64,000 bases of DNA from positions 187,501-251,500 of the forward strand of contig JAXRKP010000477.1 in NCBI GenBank assembly GCA_037039925.1. The letters run 5' to 3'. The number at the start of each line of letters is the position of its first letter. Position 1 is the stretch's first letter. The notes below the pieces were generated by a model. That model saw only the letters and a program-made list of their open reading frames with translations, searched no databases and was not told the origin of the DNA. The translations under genes were made by a program, and so were the position numbers. Below are positions 1 through 13,544 of this stretch, piece after piece. The DNA comes from Doris montereyensis (Eukaryota; Mollusca; Gastropoda; Nudibranchia; Dorididae).

Positions 1-1410
1 CATCTCGACAGTATCAATAAAATCGTGTAGCCAAGACTTCAAATCTCGACAGTATCAATAAAATCGTGTAAAGCCAAGACTTCACTGTCTTTTTCGTGGC
101 ATCTCGACAGTATCAATGATCAATAAAACCATGTAAAGCCAAGAGTTCACTGTCTTTTTCGTGGCATCTCGACGATATCAATAAAACCATGTAAAGCCAA
201 GAGTTCACTGTCTTTTTCGTGGTTTCTCGACGATATCAATAAAACCGTGTAAAGTCAAGAGTTCACTGTCTTTTTTGTGGCATCTCGACGATATCAATAA
301 AACCATGTAAAGCCAAGAGTTCATTGTCTTTTTCGTACCAATATTTGTTAGTGTTAGTTCTATTGCTAAAGATGAATGTTTACATAATCATCAGCACATA
401 CACTGATTGATTTCCTCCAGCTACACGTGTTGTCAGTCAAATTACAAAAGATGGATGTTTAAATAATCATCAGCACGTACACTGATTGGTTTCCCTCCAG
501 CTACACGTGTTCTCAGTCCTATTACAAAAGATGAATGTTTACATAATCATCAGTACACTCTTGAATATGTATTTTTTAAGAGCATTGTCTGCGCTTTATG
601 AAGCATTTGTTGTGTGATCATGTCCCGTTAAAATTTAACGAAAAAAGTATATGTATAGTCATATTGCTTCAGGTTTTAAATAAATATGTAAAATTTGAAC
701 ATGAAACAATGTAAAATGAAGAAAAAATCTCGGGGTGGGGGGGGGAGAGGCGGGGACGTTGCTCATATGAAGTGAAATTTACTACACAATGTGTAAGTTA
801 GAGGCGGTCATTTCAACTTGATCCATATGATACCATTTCAACTTGAACTTGAACCATATTTTCGACGGTATCAATACAACCGTGTAAAGCCAAGAGTCCA
901 CTGAATTTTTAGTGGCTTCTCGACGGTATCAATAAAATCATGTAAAACCAAGAGTTCACTGTCTTTTTCGTGGCTTCTAGACAGTATCAATAAAATCGTA
1001 TAAAGCCAAGAGTTCACTATCTTTTTCGTGGCTTCTCGACAGTATCAATAAAATCGTATAAAGCCAACAGTTCACTGTTTTTTTTCATGGCTTATCGACG
1101 GTATCAATAGAATCGTGTAAGCCAAGTTCAGTCTTTTTCGTGGCACCTTGACTGTATCAATAAAACCGTGTAAAGCCAAGACTTCACTGTCTGTTTCGTG
1201 GCATCTCGACTGTATTAATAAAACCGTGTAAAGCCAAGAGTTCACTGTCTTTTTCGTGGCACCTTGACTGTATCAATAAAATCGTGTAAAGCCAAGAGTT
1301 CACTGTCTTTTTCGTGGCTTCTCGACGGTAGCAATAAAACAGTGTAAAGCCAAGAGTTCACTGTCTGTTCCGTGGCATCTCGACTGTATCAATATAACCA
1401 TGTAAAGCCC
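1..1410. repeat. 58-bp minisatellite (two blocks) with an 80-bp repeat between
   Basis: Units of about 58 bp built around CTCGACAGTATCAATAAAA and ending GTCTTTTTCGTGG recur head-to-tail in 1-345 (about 5-6 units) and about 860-1410 (about 9 units), with point differences such as CGACAG/CGACGG/TGACTG. Between them, 360-560 holds about 2.5 copies of an ~80-bp unit (GATGAATGTTTACATAATCA ... CTACACGTGTTCTCAGTC). No coding potential is seen. The array runs off the left edge. Confidence 0.9.
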
Positions 1411-2100
1411 ATATGACAATATACGATAAGTAGCCAACGGATTGGACCAATTTTATCGACCAATCATTGATCAATCATAAACCAACCATTGATCGACGAA
1501 TTGGGTAGTGTAGTACGAATAGTGTATGATAATCGGCGATAAGCAGTTTGATCAAAGGGCAATCAATAAAATCAAAAGGTGTCTGATATTTGTTTATACC
1601 ATCGCGGGCTAGCTACGACGGGAAAATTTCATGAGTATATTTAAAGGACATCCTAAGTAAAACAAAAAAAATGACAATAGATTTGAAATCAGCGCATCAA
1701 AATTAGCAAGGTGACCCGCGCCACATCACGTTGTCTTGCATATTTAAGATTTAACTCTAAAAGCATATTTAAAGACACATACAATTCGTGCACGTGTTTC
1801 TGTCTAAACAGTATCAAGAGTCTCGTCAGCCATTTTTGTTCTCAGATTGATGTGTAATGTAATATCCTCAGATCGATGTGTAATGTAATAATATCAAATC
1901 CATCGCACGATTGTTGGTCGATGGTTGTCGATCGCGGTTGAAGAGAATTCTCGTTTTATTTTTTAGTTAAAATTACCTTGCCCCTCACCCCCCCCCTTCC
2001 CCAGGTTCAGGTAGGACTTTCTGATTTTCCAAATGAGCTAAATCATCAGCAAATGAAAGTACTGATAGTAATAGATCTACACCTAGATCCACATACCGGT
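1411..2100. other. Intergenic, nothing recognised
   Basis: AT-rich sequence with short C and G runs. I see no conserved open frame, RNA gene or clear repeat. Confidence 0.5.
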
Positions 2101-2103
2101 ACC

Positions 2104-3400
2104 TACATTAATTTTCTTCATTTTTGATGATGCCTTTGCGTTTGAATCCATAAATGTGATAAATCAAAGGGGGCTCAGGTACAGCCCTGTCTAAATCCTA
2201 TATGTACATCAAATTGTCGAGATAGGTTTCCATCATCTCTCACTGTATATCTTGGTTTATTGTAAACACTTTTAATAGCTTCATTATACTCTTTTAGATA
2301 ATGCCATAGTTCAGCCCTCCTCGCAGTATCAAATGCCCTTTCTAGGTCAATAAAACAGATGTGTAAGTCAATGCTTTATTTAAAGAACTTTTTTCTGTTA
2401 TTTATTTGTTTAATTGTAAATATGTGGCTTTGCACATTTTTTTTCTTAGTTTAAATCGGATCTGATGTTCTTCTTCAATCTGATCTTCTCTCTTTTCCTC
2501 GGTCTCATTTCTTCTAGCGTCCCGGTATACACTTTTCCCGGTAGACTTAGTAGTGGTATTGACCCCCCCCCTCCACCATAGTTTGAGTACGCCGCAGTTT
2601 AACCTTTCTTGTGTATTGGTACTATCGTTCCCTTTTTCCAGTTATCTCACACCTGCTTTTACTTTCATGCTTGTTGACATGATATTGCATGCAGTAGTAC
2701 ATCTGCCTCTCTCCCTTTGTTTTTAACCATTTCTCTATAAACTTGATCTGCTCCTAGGGCCTTTCCTAGCTTAACTTTTCGTATAGTTGTTTGGAGTCCT
2801 TCCATTGACAAATCTACATCTTCAGTTGTCTCATTTGGATTACTGATTATTCTTACTGGTTGATCTGTTCTCCTTGTTTCATATGCTATGGTTGGATTAT
2901 GTATTTGCTGAATAGACACTTTCTCCATGTTTTCATGTTCGTTGTCTTCCTTCATTATTTTTCTTCTAGCGTTCTTAATTTGTCTAATTAGACAAGTTTT
3001 GATCTTTCTCATACTCTTTATTGCTCCCCATAACTGATTTTGATTTCTTTGGTAGCTTTCTTGAAGTCATTGTCCAAACTCTTCCCATTGTTCCTGTTTT
3101 GCTTTCCTCACTTCTTCTTTGGCGATATTTCTTTTACTTTTACGTTTACTCATGTAAGCTATCCTATGCTCTGGCCTTTTCGTTTGTATGTATTTCTTCC
3201 AGGCTTCCTTATTTTCTTTAATCTCAGTTTTAAAATCCTCATTCTACCATGCTGTTCTTTTCCCATATCATTTATTTTGTTTTCTCCCACAGAGCTCTTC
3301 AGTATAACTAAAGTTCTAGTATCTTTGGTATAAAGGAGTGTTTCCTTATACAATTGCCATTTTTTTCTTCTTTTTTGTGCTATCACTTAGAATATAGATC
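2104..3400 (-). pseudogene. Non-LTR retrotransposon RT relic, 5' part, minus strand
   Basis: Read on the minus strand, 3012-2665 encodes a linker plus early RT segment (KLGKALGADQVYREMVK, like the 'K..KA.G.D.I..E' region of non-LTR reverse transcriptases). About 2370-2300 encodes FIDLERAFDT, the catalytic-Asp motif A region, and about 2190 encodes GFRQGC (RQG motif B), followed by a stop. Frames are broken by stops and indels, so this is a dead copy. An upstream linker-like segment reads at 3386-3159. The matching downstream part of an RT lies at about 3825-4340 in the opposite orientation. Confidence 0.7.
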
Positions 3401-3789
3401 AATCTGCCTTTCATTAATAAATCGTTTTACCCTTGGTTGGTATAGATCTACCTGTTTTACTTATGGTTAATTTAGTTCTCCTATTTTGAGTTTAGTTAGC
3501 CTTCTTCCCGATCCTTTTCTGTTTATTTTCCTCAATCAGTAATCTCATTTTTGCAATCACTAGGTCATGATCACTAAATATTTCAGCTCATCTGTTAACT
3601 CTTGCATCCCGTGGCTACTGTACTGTAAAAAAGAGAACTGCTAATTATTATGGTCTATTCTATGCTTGATTTTTGTCTTCATTTACTCTTGTACTTGTAT
3701 ATTTGTTGATATCTTTATGTGGGGAAAAGGTATTGGGTATTTTCATATCATTCTTTAGGCAAAAAGTCTAAAATAAGTCTCTCTTTTTG

Positions 3790-4345
3790 AAGAATGGGAA
3801 CTGATAAATAAATAGATAAATCGTGAAGGCATTATCAAAAATGAATAAAATGAATGTGGGTATGCGGAAACTCAAACCGGGAAATTATCAATCATTTCAT
3901 TTGTTGATGATTTAGCTTTATTTGGCAAATCGGAAAGTGGCCTTCATTTACTTTCAACGTGCTGAATAAAGAACTAAATAATAGGGAAGTGAAAGTAAAT
4001 ATAAAGAAAACAAAAACAATGCTAGCAAAGACGGAAACTAATACACACAATCTTAAAATGAGCAGATATAAGTAAGAACAGTTCAAAGATACTATTACCT
4101 GGGAGTAATGATTAATTCAGAGGGGAAACTAGGAGAGAAGAAATCAACGGAGAATCCGAAAAGCATGACTATATAACCATCTAGGAAAGGCCTTTATAGG
4201 TAACAAGAATCGTCAACAAAAACCAAACTGTCAGTATATCAAGAGACACTAAAGCAAAAAAATTAACCTTCACAGAAGGAAACAGAATATGTCAGGTCAG
4301 GGTAGCCTGGAGAAAGATCATTTTGGTATCCAAACCCATTTAACA
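3790..4345 (+). pseudogene. Non-LTR retrotransposon RT relic, 3' part, plus strand
   Basis: On the plus strand about 3890-3940 encodes SFVDDLALFGKS, the [F/Y]xDD catalytic motif C of a reverse transcriptase. This is followed by VNIKKTKTML (the usual 'N..KT..M' segment) and by YLGVMINSEGKLGEEI and RKA/LYNHLGKAF-like thumb sequence. Several stops and frame changes interrupt it. It continues the domain order of the minus-strand relic at 2104-3400, and the two share about 33 bp (GGCATYATCAAAAATGAA...) at 2104-2140 and 3828-3862. Confidence 0.7.
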
Positions 4346-4559
4346 TAAGGTAGAATGGGAACTGATAAAAAATGCATTTTAAGTAAGTATAATCTTGGTT
4401 GAAATAGATTTTGAATCTAAAGTAAATAACTTTTGACCACTCGTTATGAGGTGACAAGACTCATGATCATTCGACATGCATTTTACATTCCTCTGAAATT
4501 ATATATGCATGTTTTATATATATATATATATTATCATTTTGAAATGTCATCAAATGTGC

Positions 4560-5760
<1,201 letters not shown>

Positions 5761-5774
5761 TGATAACAACAATA

Positions 5775-6677
5775 CAGTGGAACCTCTCTAATCGGGAAGT
5801 CTCGGTGGATTGTAAAATTGTCCCAATTTGCCGAGTTGCCCGATATGCCGGATTTTGGGTTTCCCTCAGCAGTTTGAGGTACGGTACCTAAACCCTTATG
5901 TGAATGGTAAAATGCAGAATTAAACGAACAAGTAGCCACATGATCAAAATCGAATGGCATTCATCAAAGATGTCACTCACACTCACTTGTGACAATCGAA
6001 GGCATGGTGGATTGTTTTGTTACATCTCCTCTCGTGTCCACCTTGCGATTGACGGATGAGGCGGGCAATAAAAGGCTATATGACAGTGCACAACTTTTTT
6101 TAAGCACCGCCCAGTGTCAATACCGTACTGTATTGCTAGGTGGACGAACGAGGTCTGGCTCGACGCCTGTTTTCACACCTTCTTAATGGATATCTGGTGT
6201 GTCTGGCTTATGATCGCCGCAAACTGGCACTTGCGATATTGAGTATACATTATGCAATGTATAACACGTGTTGCACTAATGCAGGTGTAATAATTTATGT
6301 TTTGCTAACACGGAAACCAAATTGTGAGAAAAAGTGAGTGTTGGAATATATAAATATGAGGGAAATGGCGATGATAATCAATGCAAGTTGAAAATTGTCC
6401 CCATTACCCGGGGACCTTTCCCGTTTAGAGAAGCGAAATATGACAATACGTGACAACTCCACTAATAAAGACAGAACAAACACGTGACGTTTCGGGTATA
6501 ACCCTTCGTCAGACAACAAACGAGAAATATCTAGAATCTAGATCTAAGTAATACCTCCGGCATCACACAATGTGATGTCAGAAGAAAACATAAAGGAGAA
6601 AGAAAGAAAGTAGAAAAAAATTCGTTCCTTGGGAATTCTTCCCTATTGGCCGGGTTTCCCAATGTGAGGTTCCACTG
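5775..6677. mobile_element. pogo/Tigger-like non-autonomous DNA transposon, 903 bp
   Basis: The 5' end CAGTGGAACCTC and 3' end GAGGTTCCACTG are exact 12-bp terminal inverted repeats. Each is flanked directly by TA (5773-5774 and 6678-6679), the expected target duplication for Tc1/mariner/pogo elements. CAGTGGAACC ends are typical of pogo/Tigger families (established knowledge). No transposase is visible inside. A second repeat (6434-6610) is nested in its right half. Confidence 0.8.
6434..6610 (-). repeat. 177-bp repeat with hairpin motif, copy 1 (nested)
   Basis: The minus strand of this stretch is nearly identical to 20894-21071. It runs from a CTTTCTTTCTCCTTTATG start through a palindromic ACATCACATTGTGTGATG, AGATCTAGATTCTA and the hairpin CTGACGAAGGGTTATACCCG followed by AAACGTCACGTG, to GTCATATTTC. 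It lies inside the pogo-like element at 5775-6677. Confidence 0.8.
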
Positions 6678-6782
6678 TAATAACAATAATAATACAATGT
6701 AATAATGATGATAATGATAGTAATGGTAATAAAATGATAATAATAATGATACTGCTTCTACTACTACTAAATCTTTTTTGTC

Positions 6783-6913
6783 CATTCAAGGTGGGCGGTT
6801 GGTGGGTGTTGCTGATAGGTCCTCCTTTTTATCTTTCATCCTTCTGTTTCTTCTTTATTCAGCCTGAGATCACCGAAAATGGTGCACGGGATAAATTGCA
6901 ATGAAACGAACTG
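6783..6913 (+). repeat. T-rich ~130-bp dispersed repeat, copy 1
   Basis: Matches the family defined by GGCGGGTGCTACTGGTAGGTCCT, a T/C-rich middle with TCTTGCTGTTTCCTCTTAATTC, then CACCCTGAGATCACCGCA..GGT and an AATTAAACAAAC-like tail. This copy is diverged (GTTGCTGATAGGTCCTCC, CAGCCTGAGATCACCG). It is probably a short non-autonomous retroelement (SINE-like). Confidence 0.7.
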
Positions 6914-6976
6914 TAATGCATTTATAAATTACATTGCCACACTATCTTGTTCATACCAGTTTTGTGATGAGCGATT

Positions 6977-7115
6977 GTGAGTACGGCTGGTTGGTCCTAC
7001 TTCTTTTCTGTCACCTGTTTACTAATCCTTTCATTTTGCTGTTTCCTCTTAATTCACCCCGAGATCATCGCAAATGGAAAACATGGTAAGTTCTATTTAA
7101 ACCGAAAGTCTATTC
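6977..7115 (+). repeat. T-rich ~130-bp dispersed repeat, copy 2
   Basis: Same family: GGTTGGTCCTACTTC, TTTTGCTGTTTCCTCTTAATTC, ACCCCGAGATCATCGCAAATGG. Same orientation as the other six copies. Confidence 0.75.
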
Positions 7116-7189
7116 AAGGCAATGTTTCGTTCCATATCGTGCTTGGGAAATCATGGGAAACCATGATCACGTGGAACCCATTGTAAACT

Positions 7190-9140
7190 AATATTTACCT
7201 AATTGTACAATTCTATAAGAGAATCCTTTTTTTAAAAAACTCTACAATGTAGGCTACTAGTCTAGTACAGGTAGGACCAAAGACATCATATAACCTAAAA
7301 TAATATGCCACGGCGAGGTATACAAAGATGATCAGTTTAGTCCAATCTCACGCAATATCTCGTGAGATTTCAGTGTGACATCATCATGATCAAAGTCATG
7401 CTGCCAGATTGGGTATCAAGGCGCCAAACTTCAAGAAAGTTTCGACTAGATCTAGATGAAAGTTCCATTTTTTATTAATTAATTTTTTTACGTCGTTCTT
7501 TAACGATATAATAGACATATAATTGAAGAGAGTACGCCTGGTTGTATTATACTCTTCCAGACTGTAGATCTTTGGTTGTAAGATGACATCTTCAAACAAA
7601 AATAAACAATACGACTAATAATTTTCGACACGATACAACTAATAATAATTCTAATAGTTACGCGAATATTGGGACGAAAGGTCAACGAGTCTTAGGACTG
7701 TACCTGAAAATGATATTTTGAAAAAAAAACCTTCGATACATTTTAAAAGCTTATTCATGTTGTTCACATATTTCCAATAGAGCTCTGCTCTTTGATATCT
7801 CTCCTTTACTTTTCACACCAGAATACTTGAATATTTGCGAAAAAAACAAATTAATTGTTTGGTATTTTCCTCTTTTAAGTTCAATAACGCATACTTGGAC
7901 TAAATGTAGACACACATCTACTAGTGATCTACTTAACAACAAAACTAATCTTGGAATGTAATAATATACGTTGGTCATTTAAGTGAAAAAATTGTCTTTC
8001 TCATGTGATAGTTTTAAACTGCGGCAGAATGGATTTAACTTACCTATACCTGATGGCTTCTTCGAGGTATGAAATGCAGGTTTTAAGTTTTGAACCTCAA
8101 TAACAACATTACGTGGCAATTCTTTACGAAACCCTCATGGTCGTCATCATCTATTTTTTTTTCAACTTCCTATGCTGTTTTTATCTTTAAATGTTTAATC
8201 ATGATTGTGAAACGCGGTGAATTACGTAATGAATAATTATAAGGACATAAGGAAAAAAGGTGATTGAATTTAAGTGCGATAAAATAGTTTGGCGTAAAAA
8301 GCAAAAAATATTCGCCTCAATTGCAAATGCTTTCTATTATCCTTTAGTCAGGAACAGTAATGTCAACAATAACATACGGCCACACACTATCGCTACTCGC
8401 TAGACTGAGCACGTATGTAAATCAAGGTCATTGAGACATATTTTTGGTCAAGTTCCCTTTGTCATTGATTACTGGTGCTAAAGAAAATGCTGTGATGCAC
8501 ATGTCACTAATTATATTTTAAAAGCAGATCAATCCAACTGTGTAGACTCTAGATCTACTGTATAAAATCCGTTCGCCTGAGCGTCCTAAAGACGTAGATT
8601 TACTCAGTAGTGATGTCAATGTGGTCGTCCTCAGTTACTTAGACTCAATTTGCGTTAGATATCTAGATCTCTAGTGATAAGGTGTCCTGGTTAAGATTTC
8701 GATTAGATCAAAATCTGTTAGTAGTGTTAGATCTATCATTTTTGTTTCATTGTTCTAGATCTAGATTCTAAGATAGATCTAGATCTAGACTAGCAGCTCT
8801 ATTATAACTTCGGGTTTCACAAAAATAGGACCCAATGATAACTTGAACTCTTTAATGAATCTTTTTCAAAGTCCAATTGATGAATTTTCTTAACATTTGG
8901 TTGGTCCTGTATAGCTTTGACATCGCAGATATTAAAAAGCATAATATTGTGAAATTTGCTTTCAAGTTGTGGGTTTTGTGAATATTTTTTTGGTGCAAAC
9001 GTGAGGAATTGAGACCATGTGCATTTCCCTCTTTTTTAAGTTCTCCTTTAATAAGTGCTTTTTCACCTTAAGGTAAGTGAAGTCAACGACCTTTTATTCT
9101 GCTTTCTTCAAATTTATGTGAAAGAGAATTAGGTAATTGT
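7190..9140. other. Intergenic, no gene recognised; TCTAGA/AGATCT-rich patch
   Basis: AT-rich sequence without a supported exon. About 8540-8800 holds many overlapping AGATCTAGA/TCTAGATCT hexamers, a motif also dense at 53.5-55.2 kb. Short open frames (for example near 7751-7978) show no recognisable domain. Confidence 0.5.
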
Positions 9141-9142
9141 AC

Positions 9143-9423
9143 GGTTTAGCGGCGTAAAAGAAAGTGGGTCAAATTTGTACTCGATGTCGGTATCGGCTTA
9201 AATCTACATTTAGAGGTGAGAATGAAGAAATTTATCTACAACCCCTTACCCTGAACACCCTTCCTCATCCCCTTCCCACCCGCCCTACCATGGTGTGGGG
9301 GTAGGGGTTTCAGGGAAAAGGATTGTTGGAGAGATTTCTCCATTCTCACCTCTAAATGTAGATCTAAGCCGATACCAACATTGAGTACAAATTTGATCCA
9401 CTTTCTTTTACGCTGCTTAACTA
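9143..9423. mobile_element. Fold-back MITE, ~75-bp arms
   Basis: Left arm (about 9149-9226, GCGGCGTAAAAGAAAGTGGG ... AGAGGTGAGAATG) is the near-perfect reverse complement of the right arm (about 9342-9418, CATTCTCACCTCTAAATGTA ... TCCACTTTCTTTTACGCTGC). A ~115-bp spacer rich in C on the left and G on the right (CCCCTTACCCTGAA / TCAGGGAAAAGG) separates them. No coding capacity. The ends extend weakly into GTAATT/AATTAC, so exact termini are uncertain. Confidence 0.8.
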
Positions 9424-9429
9424 AAATTA

Positions 9430-11040
9430 CAGAGAATTGTTCAAAGAAAATTTGGCCAGGTCTAAAGAAAATTAATCTTTAGCAGTGATCACGTGAGGCA
9501 GGGTTCAGATTTTCGTTATTATGCAACAGTTACGGTCTACAAATGAACCCACTGTAAGAGCTGAAAAAAAAATGGTTAAAAATATGAAGAAGTGCCGTTT
9601 TATGATCTGGAGTGAAAGAAAGCGTATTCCTACAGCCATTTATCCTGTAAAAGACAAAAAATTTCATAGGTAACTTTTAAGGAGAGTTAAAATATCATGA
9701 GACTTAACGGTCTACGTGACCTTACGGTCGAACAAAAAAATTAATTTTTGATCTGAGGTCTAATAACGGTAATATTTCGTTGAGCGATTTCTCGGTTCTC
9801 TTTGTGTAAAACTTATGAGAAGTAATGAAATTTTTGTTTTTAAATTGTCTGTTTGGCATTGTAAAATATTTTTTCTTCGACGGTCTCCTTATGAACGCCC
9901 ACATCAGAACGGGACTGTTTAGGTTAGATTCGGTTGCATTAGCAAAACCTGCTTTGGCTTATCATGAGTGAAACTAATGTAAAAAATCGGGCAATCATTA
10001 GGCTTTCATGATGTTTTACGTTCTAATAAATAAAGACAAGATAATAATAATTGGTAATTCGGGAGGTTTAGAAGCCTAGTATTAGTACAACGATGGTGAC
10101 TACGTCCCCACCGTGCACACTGTCTTCTTTGCATAACGATACAATATTACTAAAAATACATTTAAACAAGAGAGAGAAAATACTACTAATAGCACAGGTT
10201 CAAGTAGAGTTCAAGATTTCTCAGCCACCGCTCCCACCCTGTCCCATATTCCGCGAAGCAATTATTGATCGATAAAGACACAAGTTTGCGCTAGTCTAGT
10301 GGGGCGGGGAGAATCGAGATCTTGAACACTTTCAAGGCGCTCTATCTGACTGTCGAGAGGGGGCAGAGAGAGGAGTGATAATAGGACTGGGGCGGGCACG
10401 TGACAGGGGAAATAAGAACCATTGTCGGCAAAAGCGCTTTCTTTTCAGTTACGGTTTTGTTGCTGTTGCCTTTCTCTTCTTTTTTCCTCTCTCCTCACTC
10501 ACTCACTCATTCTCTCTCTCTATTGGCAAATATCGGGCTATACGTATTGCATCTTCACTCATTATATAAGCCTGAAGTTTATCGGTTTTAGCAGAATGGC
10601 ACACACGATAAACCCATAACACGTAATAATGATGCGTACAATCAAAGAATTTTGCAAAAGCAACGGGACAAAGAAGCATCAGCTTTCGTCCACCCACACA
10701 ATCCGGAGCGCAAGTCGTCTGATCAACGGTAGGTACCGGTCGTGGACTTCACGCCCAAGGTGTCGAAAACACAAGCACAGACTTCACATCTTTTTGAGAA
10801 CTAGGGAACAGTCAGGAAGAAACCAGATGCCCAAGTATTGCGTCACTAAATAAACATCAGGGAAACTCGGTCGACGGATTTGAGGAGTGTCGCGTAACAT
10901 TGCGCCACGGGCATGCGACCAAGAATTTTCAGTTACGCCCCTTGACTGAAAAACGTGACTTTTAAAAAAGCTAATTTACTCGCCTCACAGTGCTTTGCTA
11001 TCTCTTAAGCTCATATATCTGGAATCCTCAGGTTCTAAGT
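9430..11040. other. Intergenic, no gene recognised
   Basis: No exon with support from a known family. Small open frames at 10375-10853 are mutually overlapping and low-complexity (Ser/Leu-rich from a TC-rich stretch at 10480-10530). Confidence 0.5.
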
Positions 11041-11044
11041 CTTG

Positions 11045-11672
11045 AGGGGGCACCTGGACTGGCGAGTTTTGGACCAAAAGTTTGATTTTCTGGTCTTTGC
11101 ATATTCGAGTAGAACGATCATTTATCTACAAGTTTGTGGCAGAAAAATGTCCATATGACGTATTATTTTTTTTTTTACAAAATATTTTGTAAGCACGGGT
11201 ATGTAAAAACAGTCAAAATTGACGTTAATTACCTTATATGGGCGGTTAATCGCCAAATGTGGCAGCACACAATGTTTGACCTCGTTTGCCGACGATGATC
11301 TGCGCGTCTCCGTCGCTGTGTGATATAAGAGGCGCTGTGCGTCAGTGTGTATGTAAAACACGCGCACAAGCATAGGATATAGAGGGAAAAACAATAAACT
11401 GATCATTTTGACGTCTGTTTTCACAACAGTGCACATCTAAACCTAGATTTATAATCCTATTTACATAATTATAAGTATTAATGCCGGAGACTGTAGAAAG
11501 AGTAAGGGGGCTGTGTTATTTTCTGTTGATTTTTTTACTTGCATTTTTCTAGAAATGTAGTTTTCCCACACTAAAATTCTATCTACTCCGCCATTTACCT
11601 AACGATTTGTATTATATTTGGCACACAGGTTCCTCTTGTCAATGTTAATAGAATGACATCTGGCTTTTTTTT
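11045..11672 (+). repeat. Unclassified ~0.9-kb repeat, copy 1, left part
   Basis: Matches 37420-38070 over its length, starting GGGGGCACCTGGACTGGCGA and passing through GTGTGATATAAGAGGCG, CTGATCATTTTGACGTCTG and CTTGTCAATGTTAATAGAAT. The match to the other copy stops at GACATC near 11672 and resumes at about 13545, because a retrotransposon lies between. Confidence 0.8.
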
Positions 11673-13544
11673 ATATAATGTAAACTTTTTGAGAAATTAT
11701 TTTTGTTTGTTTTTTCCTTTGAAAATAATTGAAAAAGTAATTCTTTGCACATTACAAACCTTGGTTGACAATTTTATCGATCCTTTGCAGTTTGCATATA
11801 GGAAATATAGATCTGTTGATGATACTTTGGTGCATGTATTAAATTCTTTTTACTCACATCTTGAGAAAAAAGGCAGTTTTATCGGAATTATGTTTTACAA
11901 TTTTTCTAGTACATTTAACACTATACAACCACACATACTCGCTTCTTAAAATGAATGTCAACGCTAACACTGTACTTTGGATTTTAGATTACCTCAGCAA
12001 CCGCCCACAATTTGTCAAAATACGGCATTCATTTTCCCTCTTTCTCTTAGAAAACCAAACCAAACCTCCGTTGACCTTACTTCTGACACATATACTAATA
12101 CTGGTGCTCCCCAGGGTACAGTATTATCCCCATTTCTCTTCTCCCTGTACACCGCAGACTAGATCCAAACATGACGACATCATCATAGACAATTACGCGG
12201 ACGATACTGTGGAAATCGGACTTATAATTAATGACAATGACTATTTAAGTGAAGTAGACAATTTTGTGAGCTGGTGCGACCAAAACTATATTGAATTAAA
12301 TATTTAAAAAACCAAGGAAATGATAATTGATTTCCAGAAAAATTAAATTGAACCCTCCCCAGTCATCTTAAAAGGGATAGAAATTGAGCGAGCACAGAGC
12401 TACAAGCATTTATGAATAATAATTGATGACACATTGAATTGGACTGAGAACACAGACAACATCATGAAAAAAGCAAAAACACGGCTTTATTGCATGAGAA
12501 AACTGAGATCTTTTCATGTCGATACACACCTATTACAAATGTTCTATTCGTCAGTTATATGTACGGTGTTGACCTTTGGGCTTCCCAGTTGGGGTGGGAA
12601 CATAACTAAATTTGACAGGAGGAGACTTGACGGGGTGATCAGAAAGGCAGGTGGGCTGATAGGGAACACACAGTTTATGAACGGTGTATAACCAAAAACT
12701 GACTGATATCACTGATGACGAAACTCATCCACTTCGTGCAGACATTGACAGTCTAAAAATAATTAAAAGTGATAGGTTCAGAGTCCCAGGGGCCAACGCA
12801 AACAGATATCTGAAATTATTCATTCCGTCAGCAGCAAGATTTTTAACAAAACAAATGGACGTGGGGGGTTGGACGTGGATGAATGAGCTTTGACCGAGGG
12901 CGTGTATGTGGGGGGTTTGTTGGGATGTAGTATGTGGGTGGGGGTGGAGGTTCCTACGCATTTCTGTGATGTATTTATCAACACAAATGGAGGTGGGGGT
13001 TGGGCATGGATGAATGAGCTTTGTCCGAAGGCGTGTGTATGGAGGTCAGTTTCGATGTGTTGTGGGGGGGGGTGGAATGAGGTTGTGTATCCTACGCATT
13101 TCTGTGATCTATTTATCAAAACAAATGGATGTGGTGGGGGGGGGGGAACTGGATGAATGAGCTTTGGTCGAAGGCGTGCATGTGCGTAGGGGTTGGTTGG
13201 CTAGTGTTGTGTGATGGATGGGGGATAGAATATGGTTGTTTCTCCTACGCATCTCTGTGATGTATTTATCATAACAAATGGACGCGGGGGGACGGGCATG
13301 GATGAATGAGCTTTGACCGAGGGTGTCGGTTGTGTGTGGGGTAGGAGGCGGCTATGGGAGGGCTCGAATGATGTTGTATGTCTTAAGCATTTCTGTGATG
13401 TATTTGTCATACTAATACTCTTATTATATTGCTGCATTAATGTTTAGCAATTTTAATAATAGATCTATGTTTATGATTTTTAAACCTACTTATGAAGAAC
13501 AGAATGTAGTTTCCTTCTTTGGATGAATAAAAGTATTATTATTA
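11673..13544 (+). mobile_element. L2/Rex1-like non-LTR retrotransposon, 3' fragment
   Basis: A decayed reverse transcriptase reads left to right across frames. It contains FIDPLQFAYRKYRSVDDTLVH (RT palm), then a degraded GIMFYNFSSTFNT where motif A 'DFSSAFNT' is expected, then TGAPQGTVLSPFLFSLYTAD (RQG/PQG motif B), NYADDTVEIGLI (YADD-type motif C), and WTENTDNIMKKAKTRLYCMR plus FYSSVICTVLTFG (thumb). Frameshifts and stops separate them, so it is inactive. The order and motifs resemble the L2/Rex1/CR1 group. The 3' end finishes ATAAAAGTATTATTATTAAA, a microsatellite-like tail common in that group. It interrupts the unclassified repeat at 11045-13765. Confidence 0.8.
12851..13410 (+). repeat. 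G-rich ~140-bp tandem repeat in the retrotransposon 3' region
   Basis: Four units begin ACAAATGGA near 12851, 12983, 13121 and 13273, with periods of about 132, 138, 152 and 138 bp. Each contains GGATGAATGAGCTTTG and ends CATTTCTGTGATGTATTTATCA. The strand is strongly G-rich (GTGGGGGTTGG runs). It sits downstream of the RT fragment and before its 3' tail. Confidence 0.85.

Noticed and set aside
10375..10853. Overlapping small open frames as a gene
   Set aside because: They contradict one another, are short and low-complexity, and no domain or splice support is visible.
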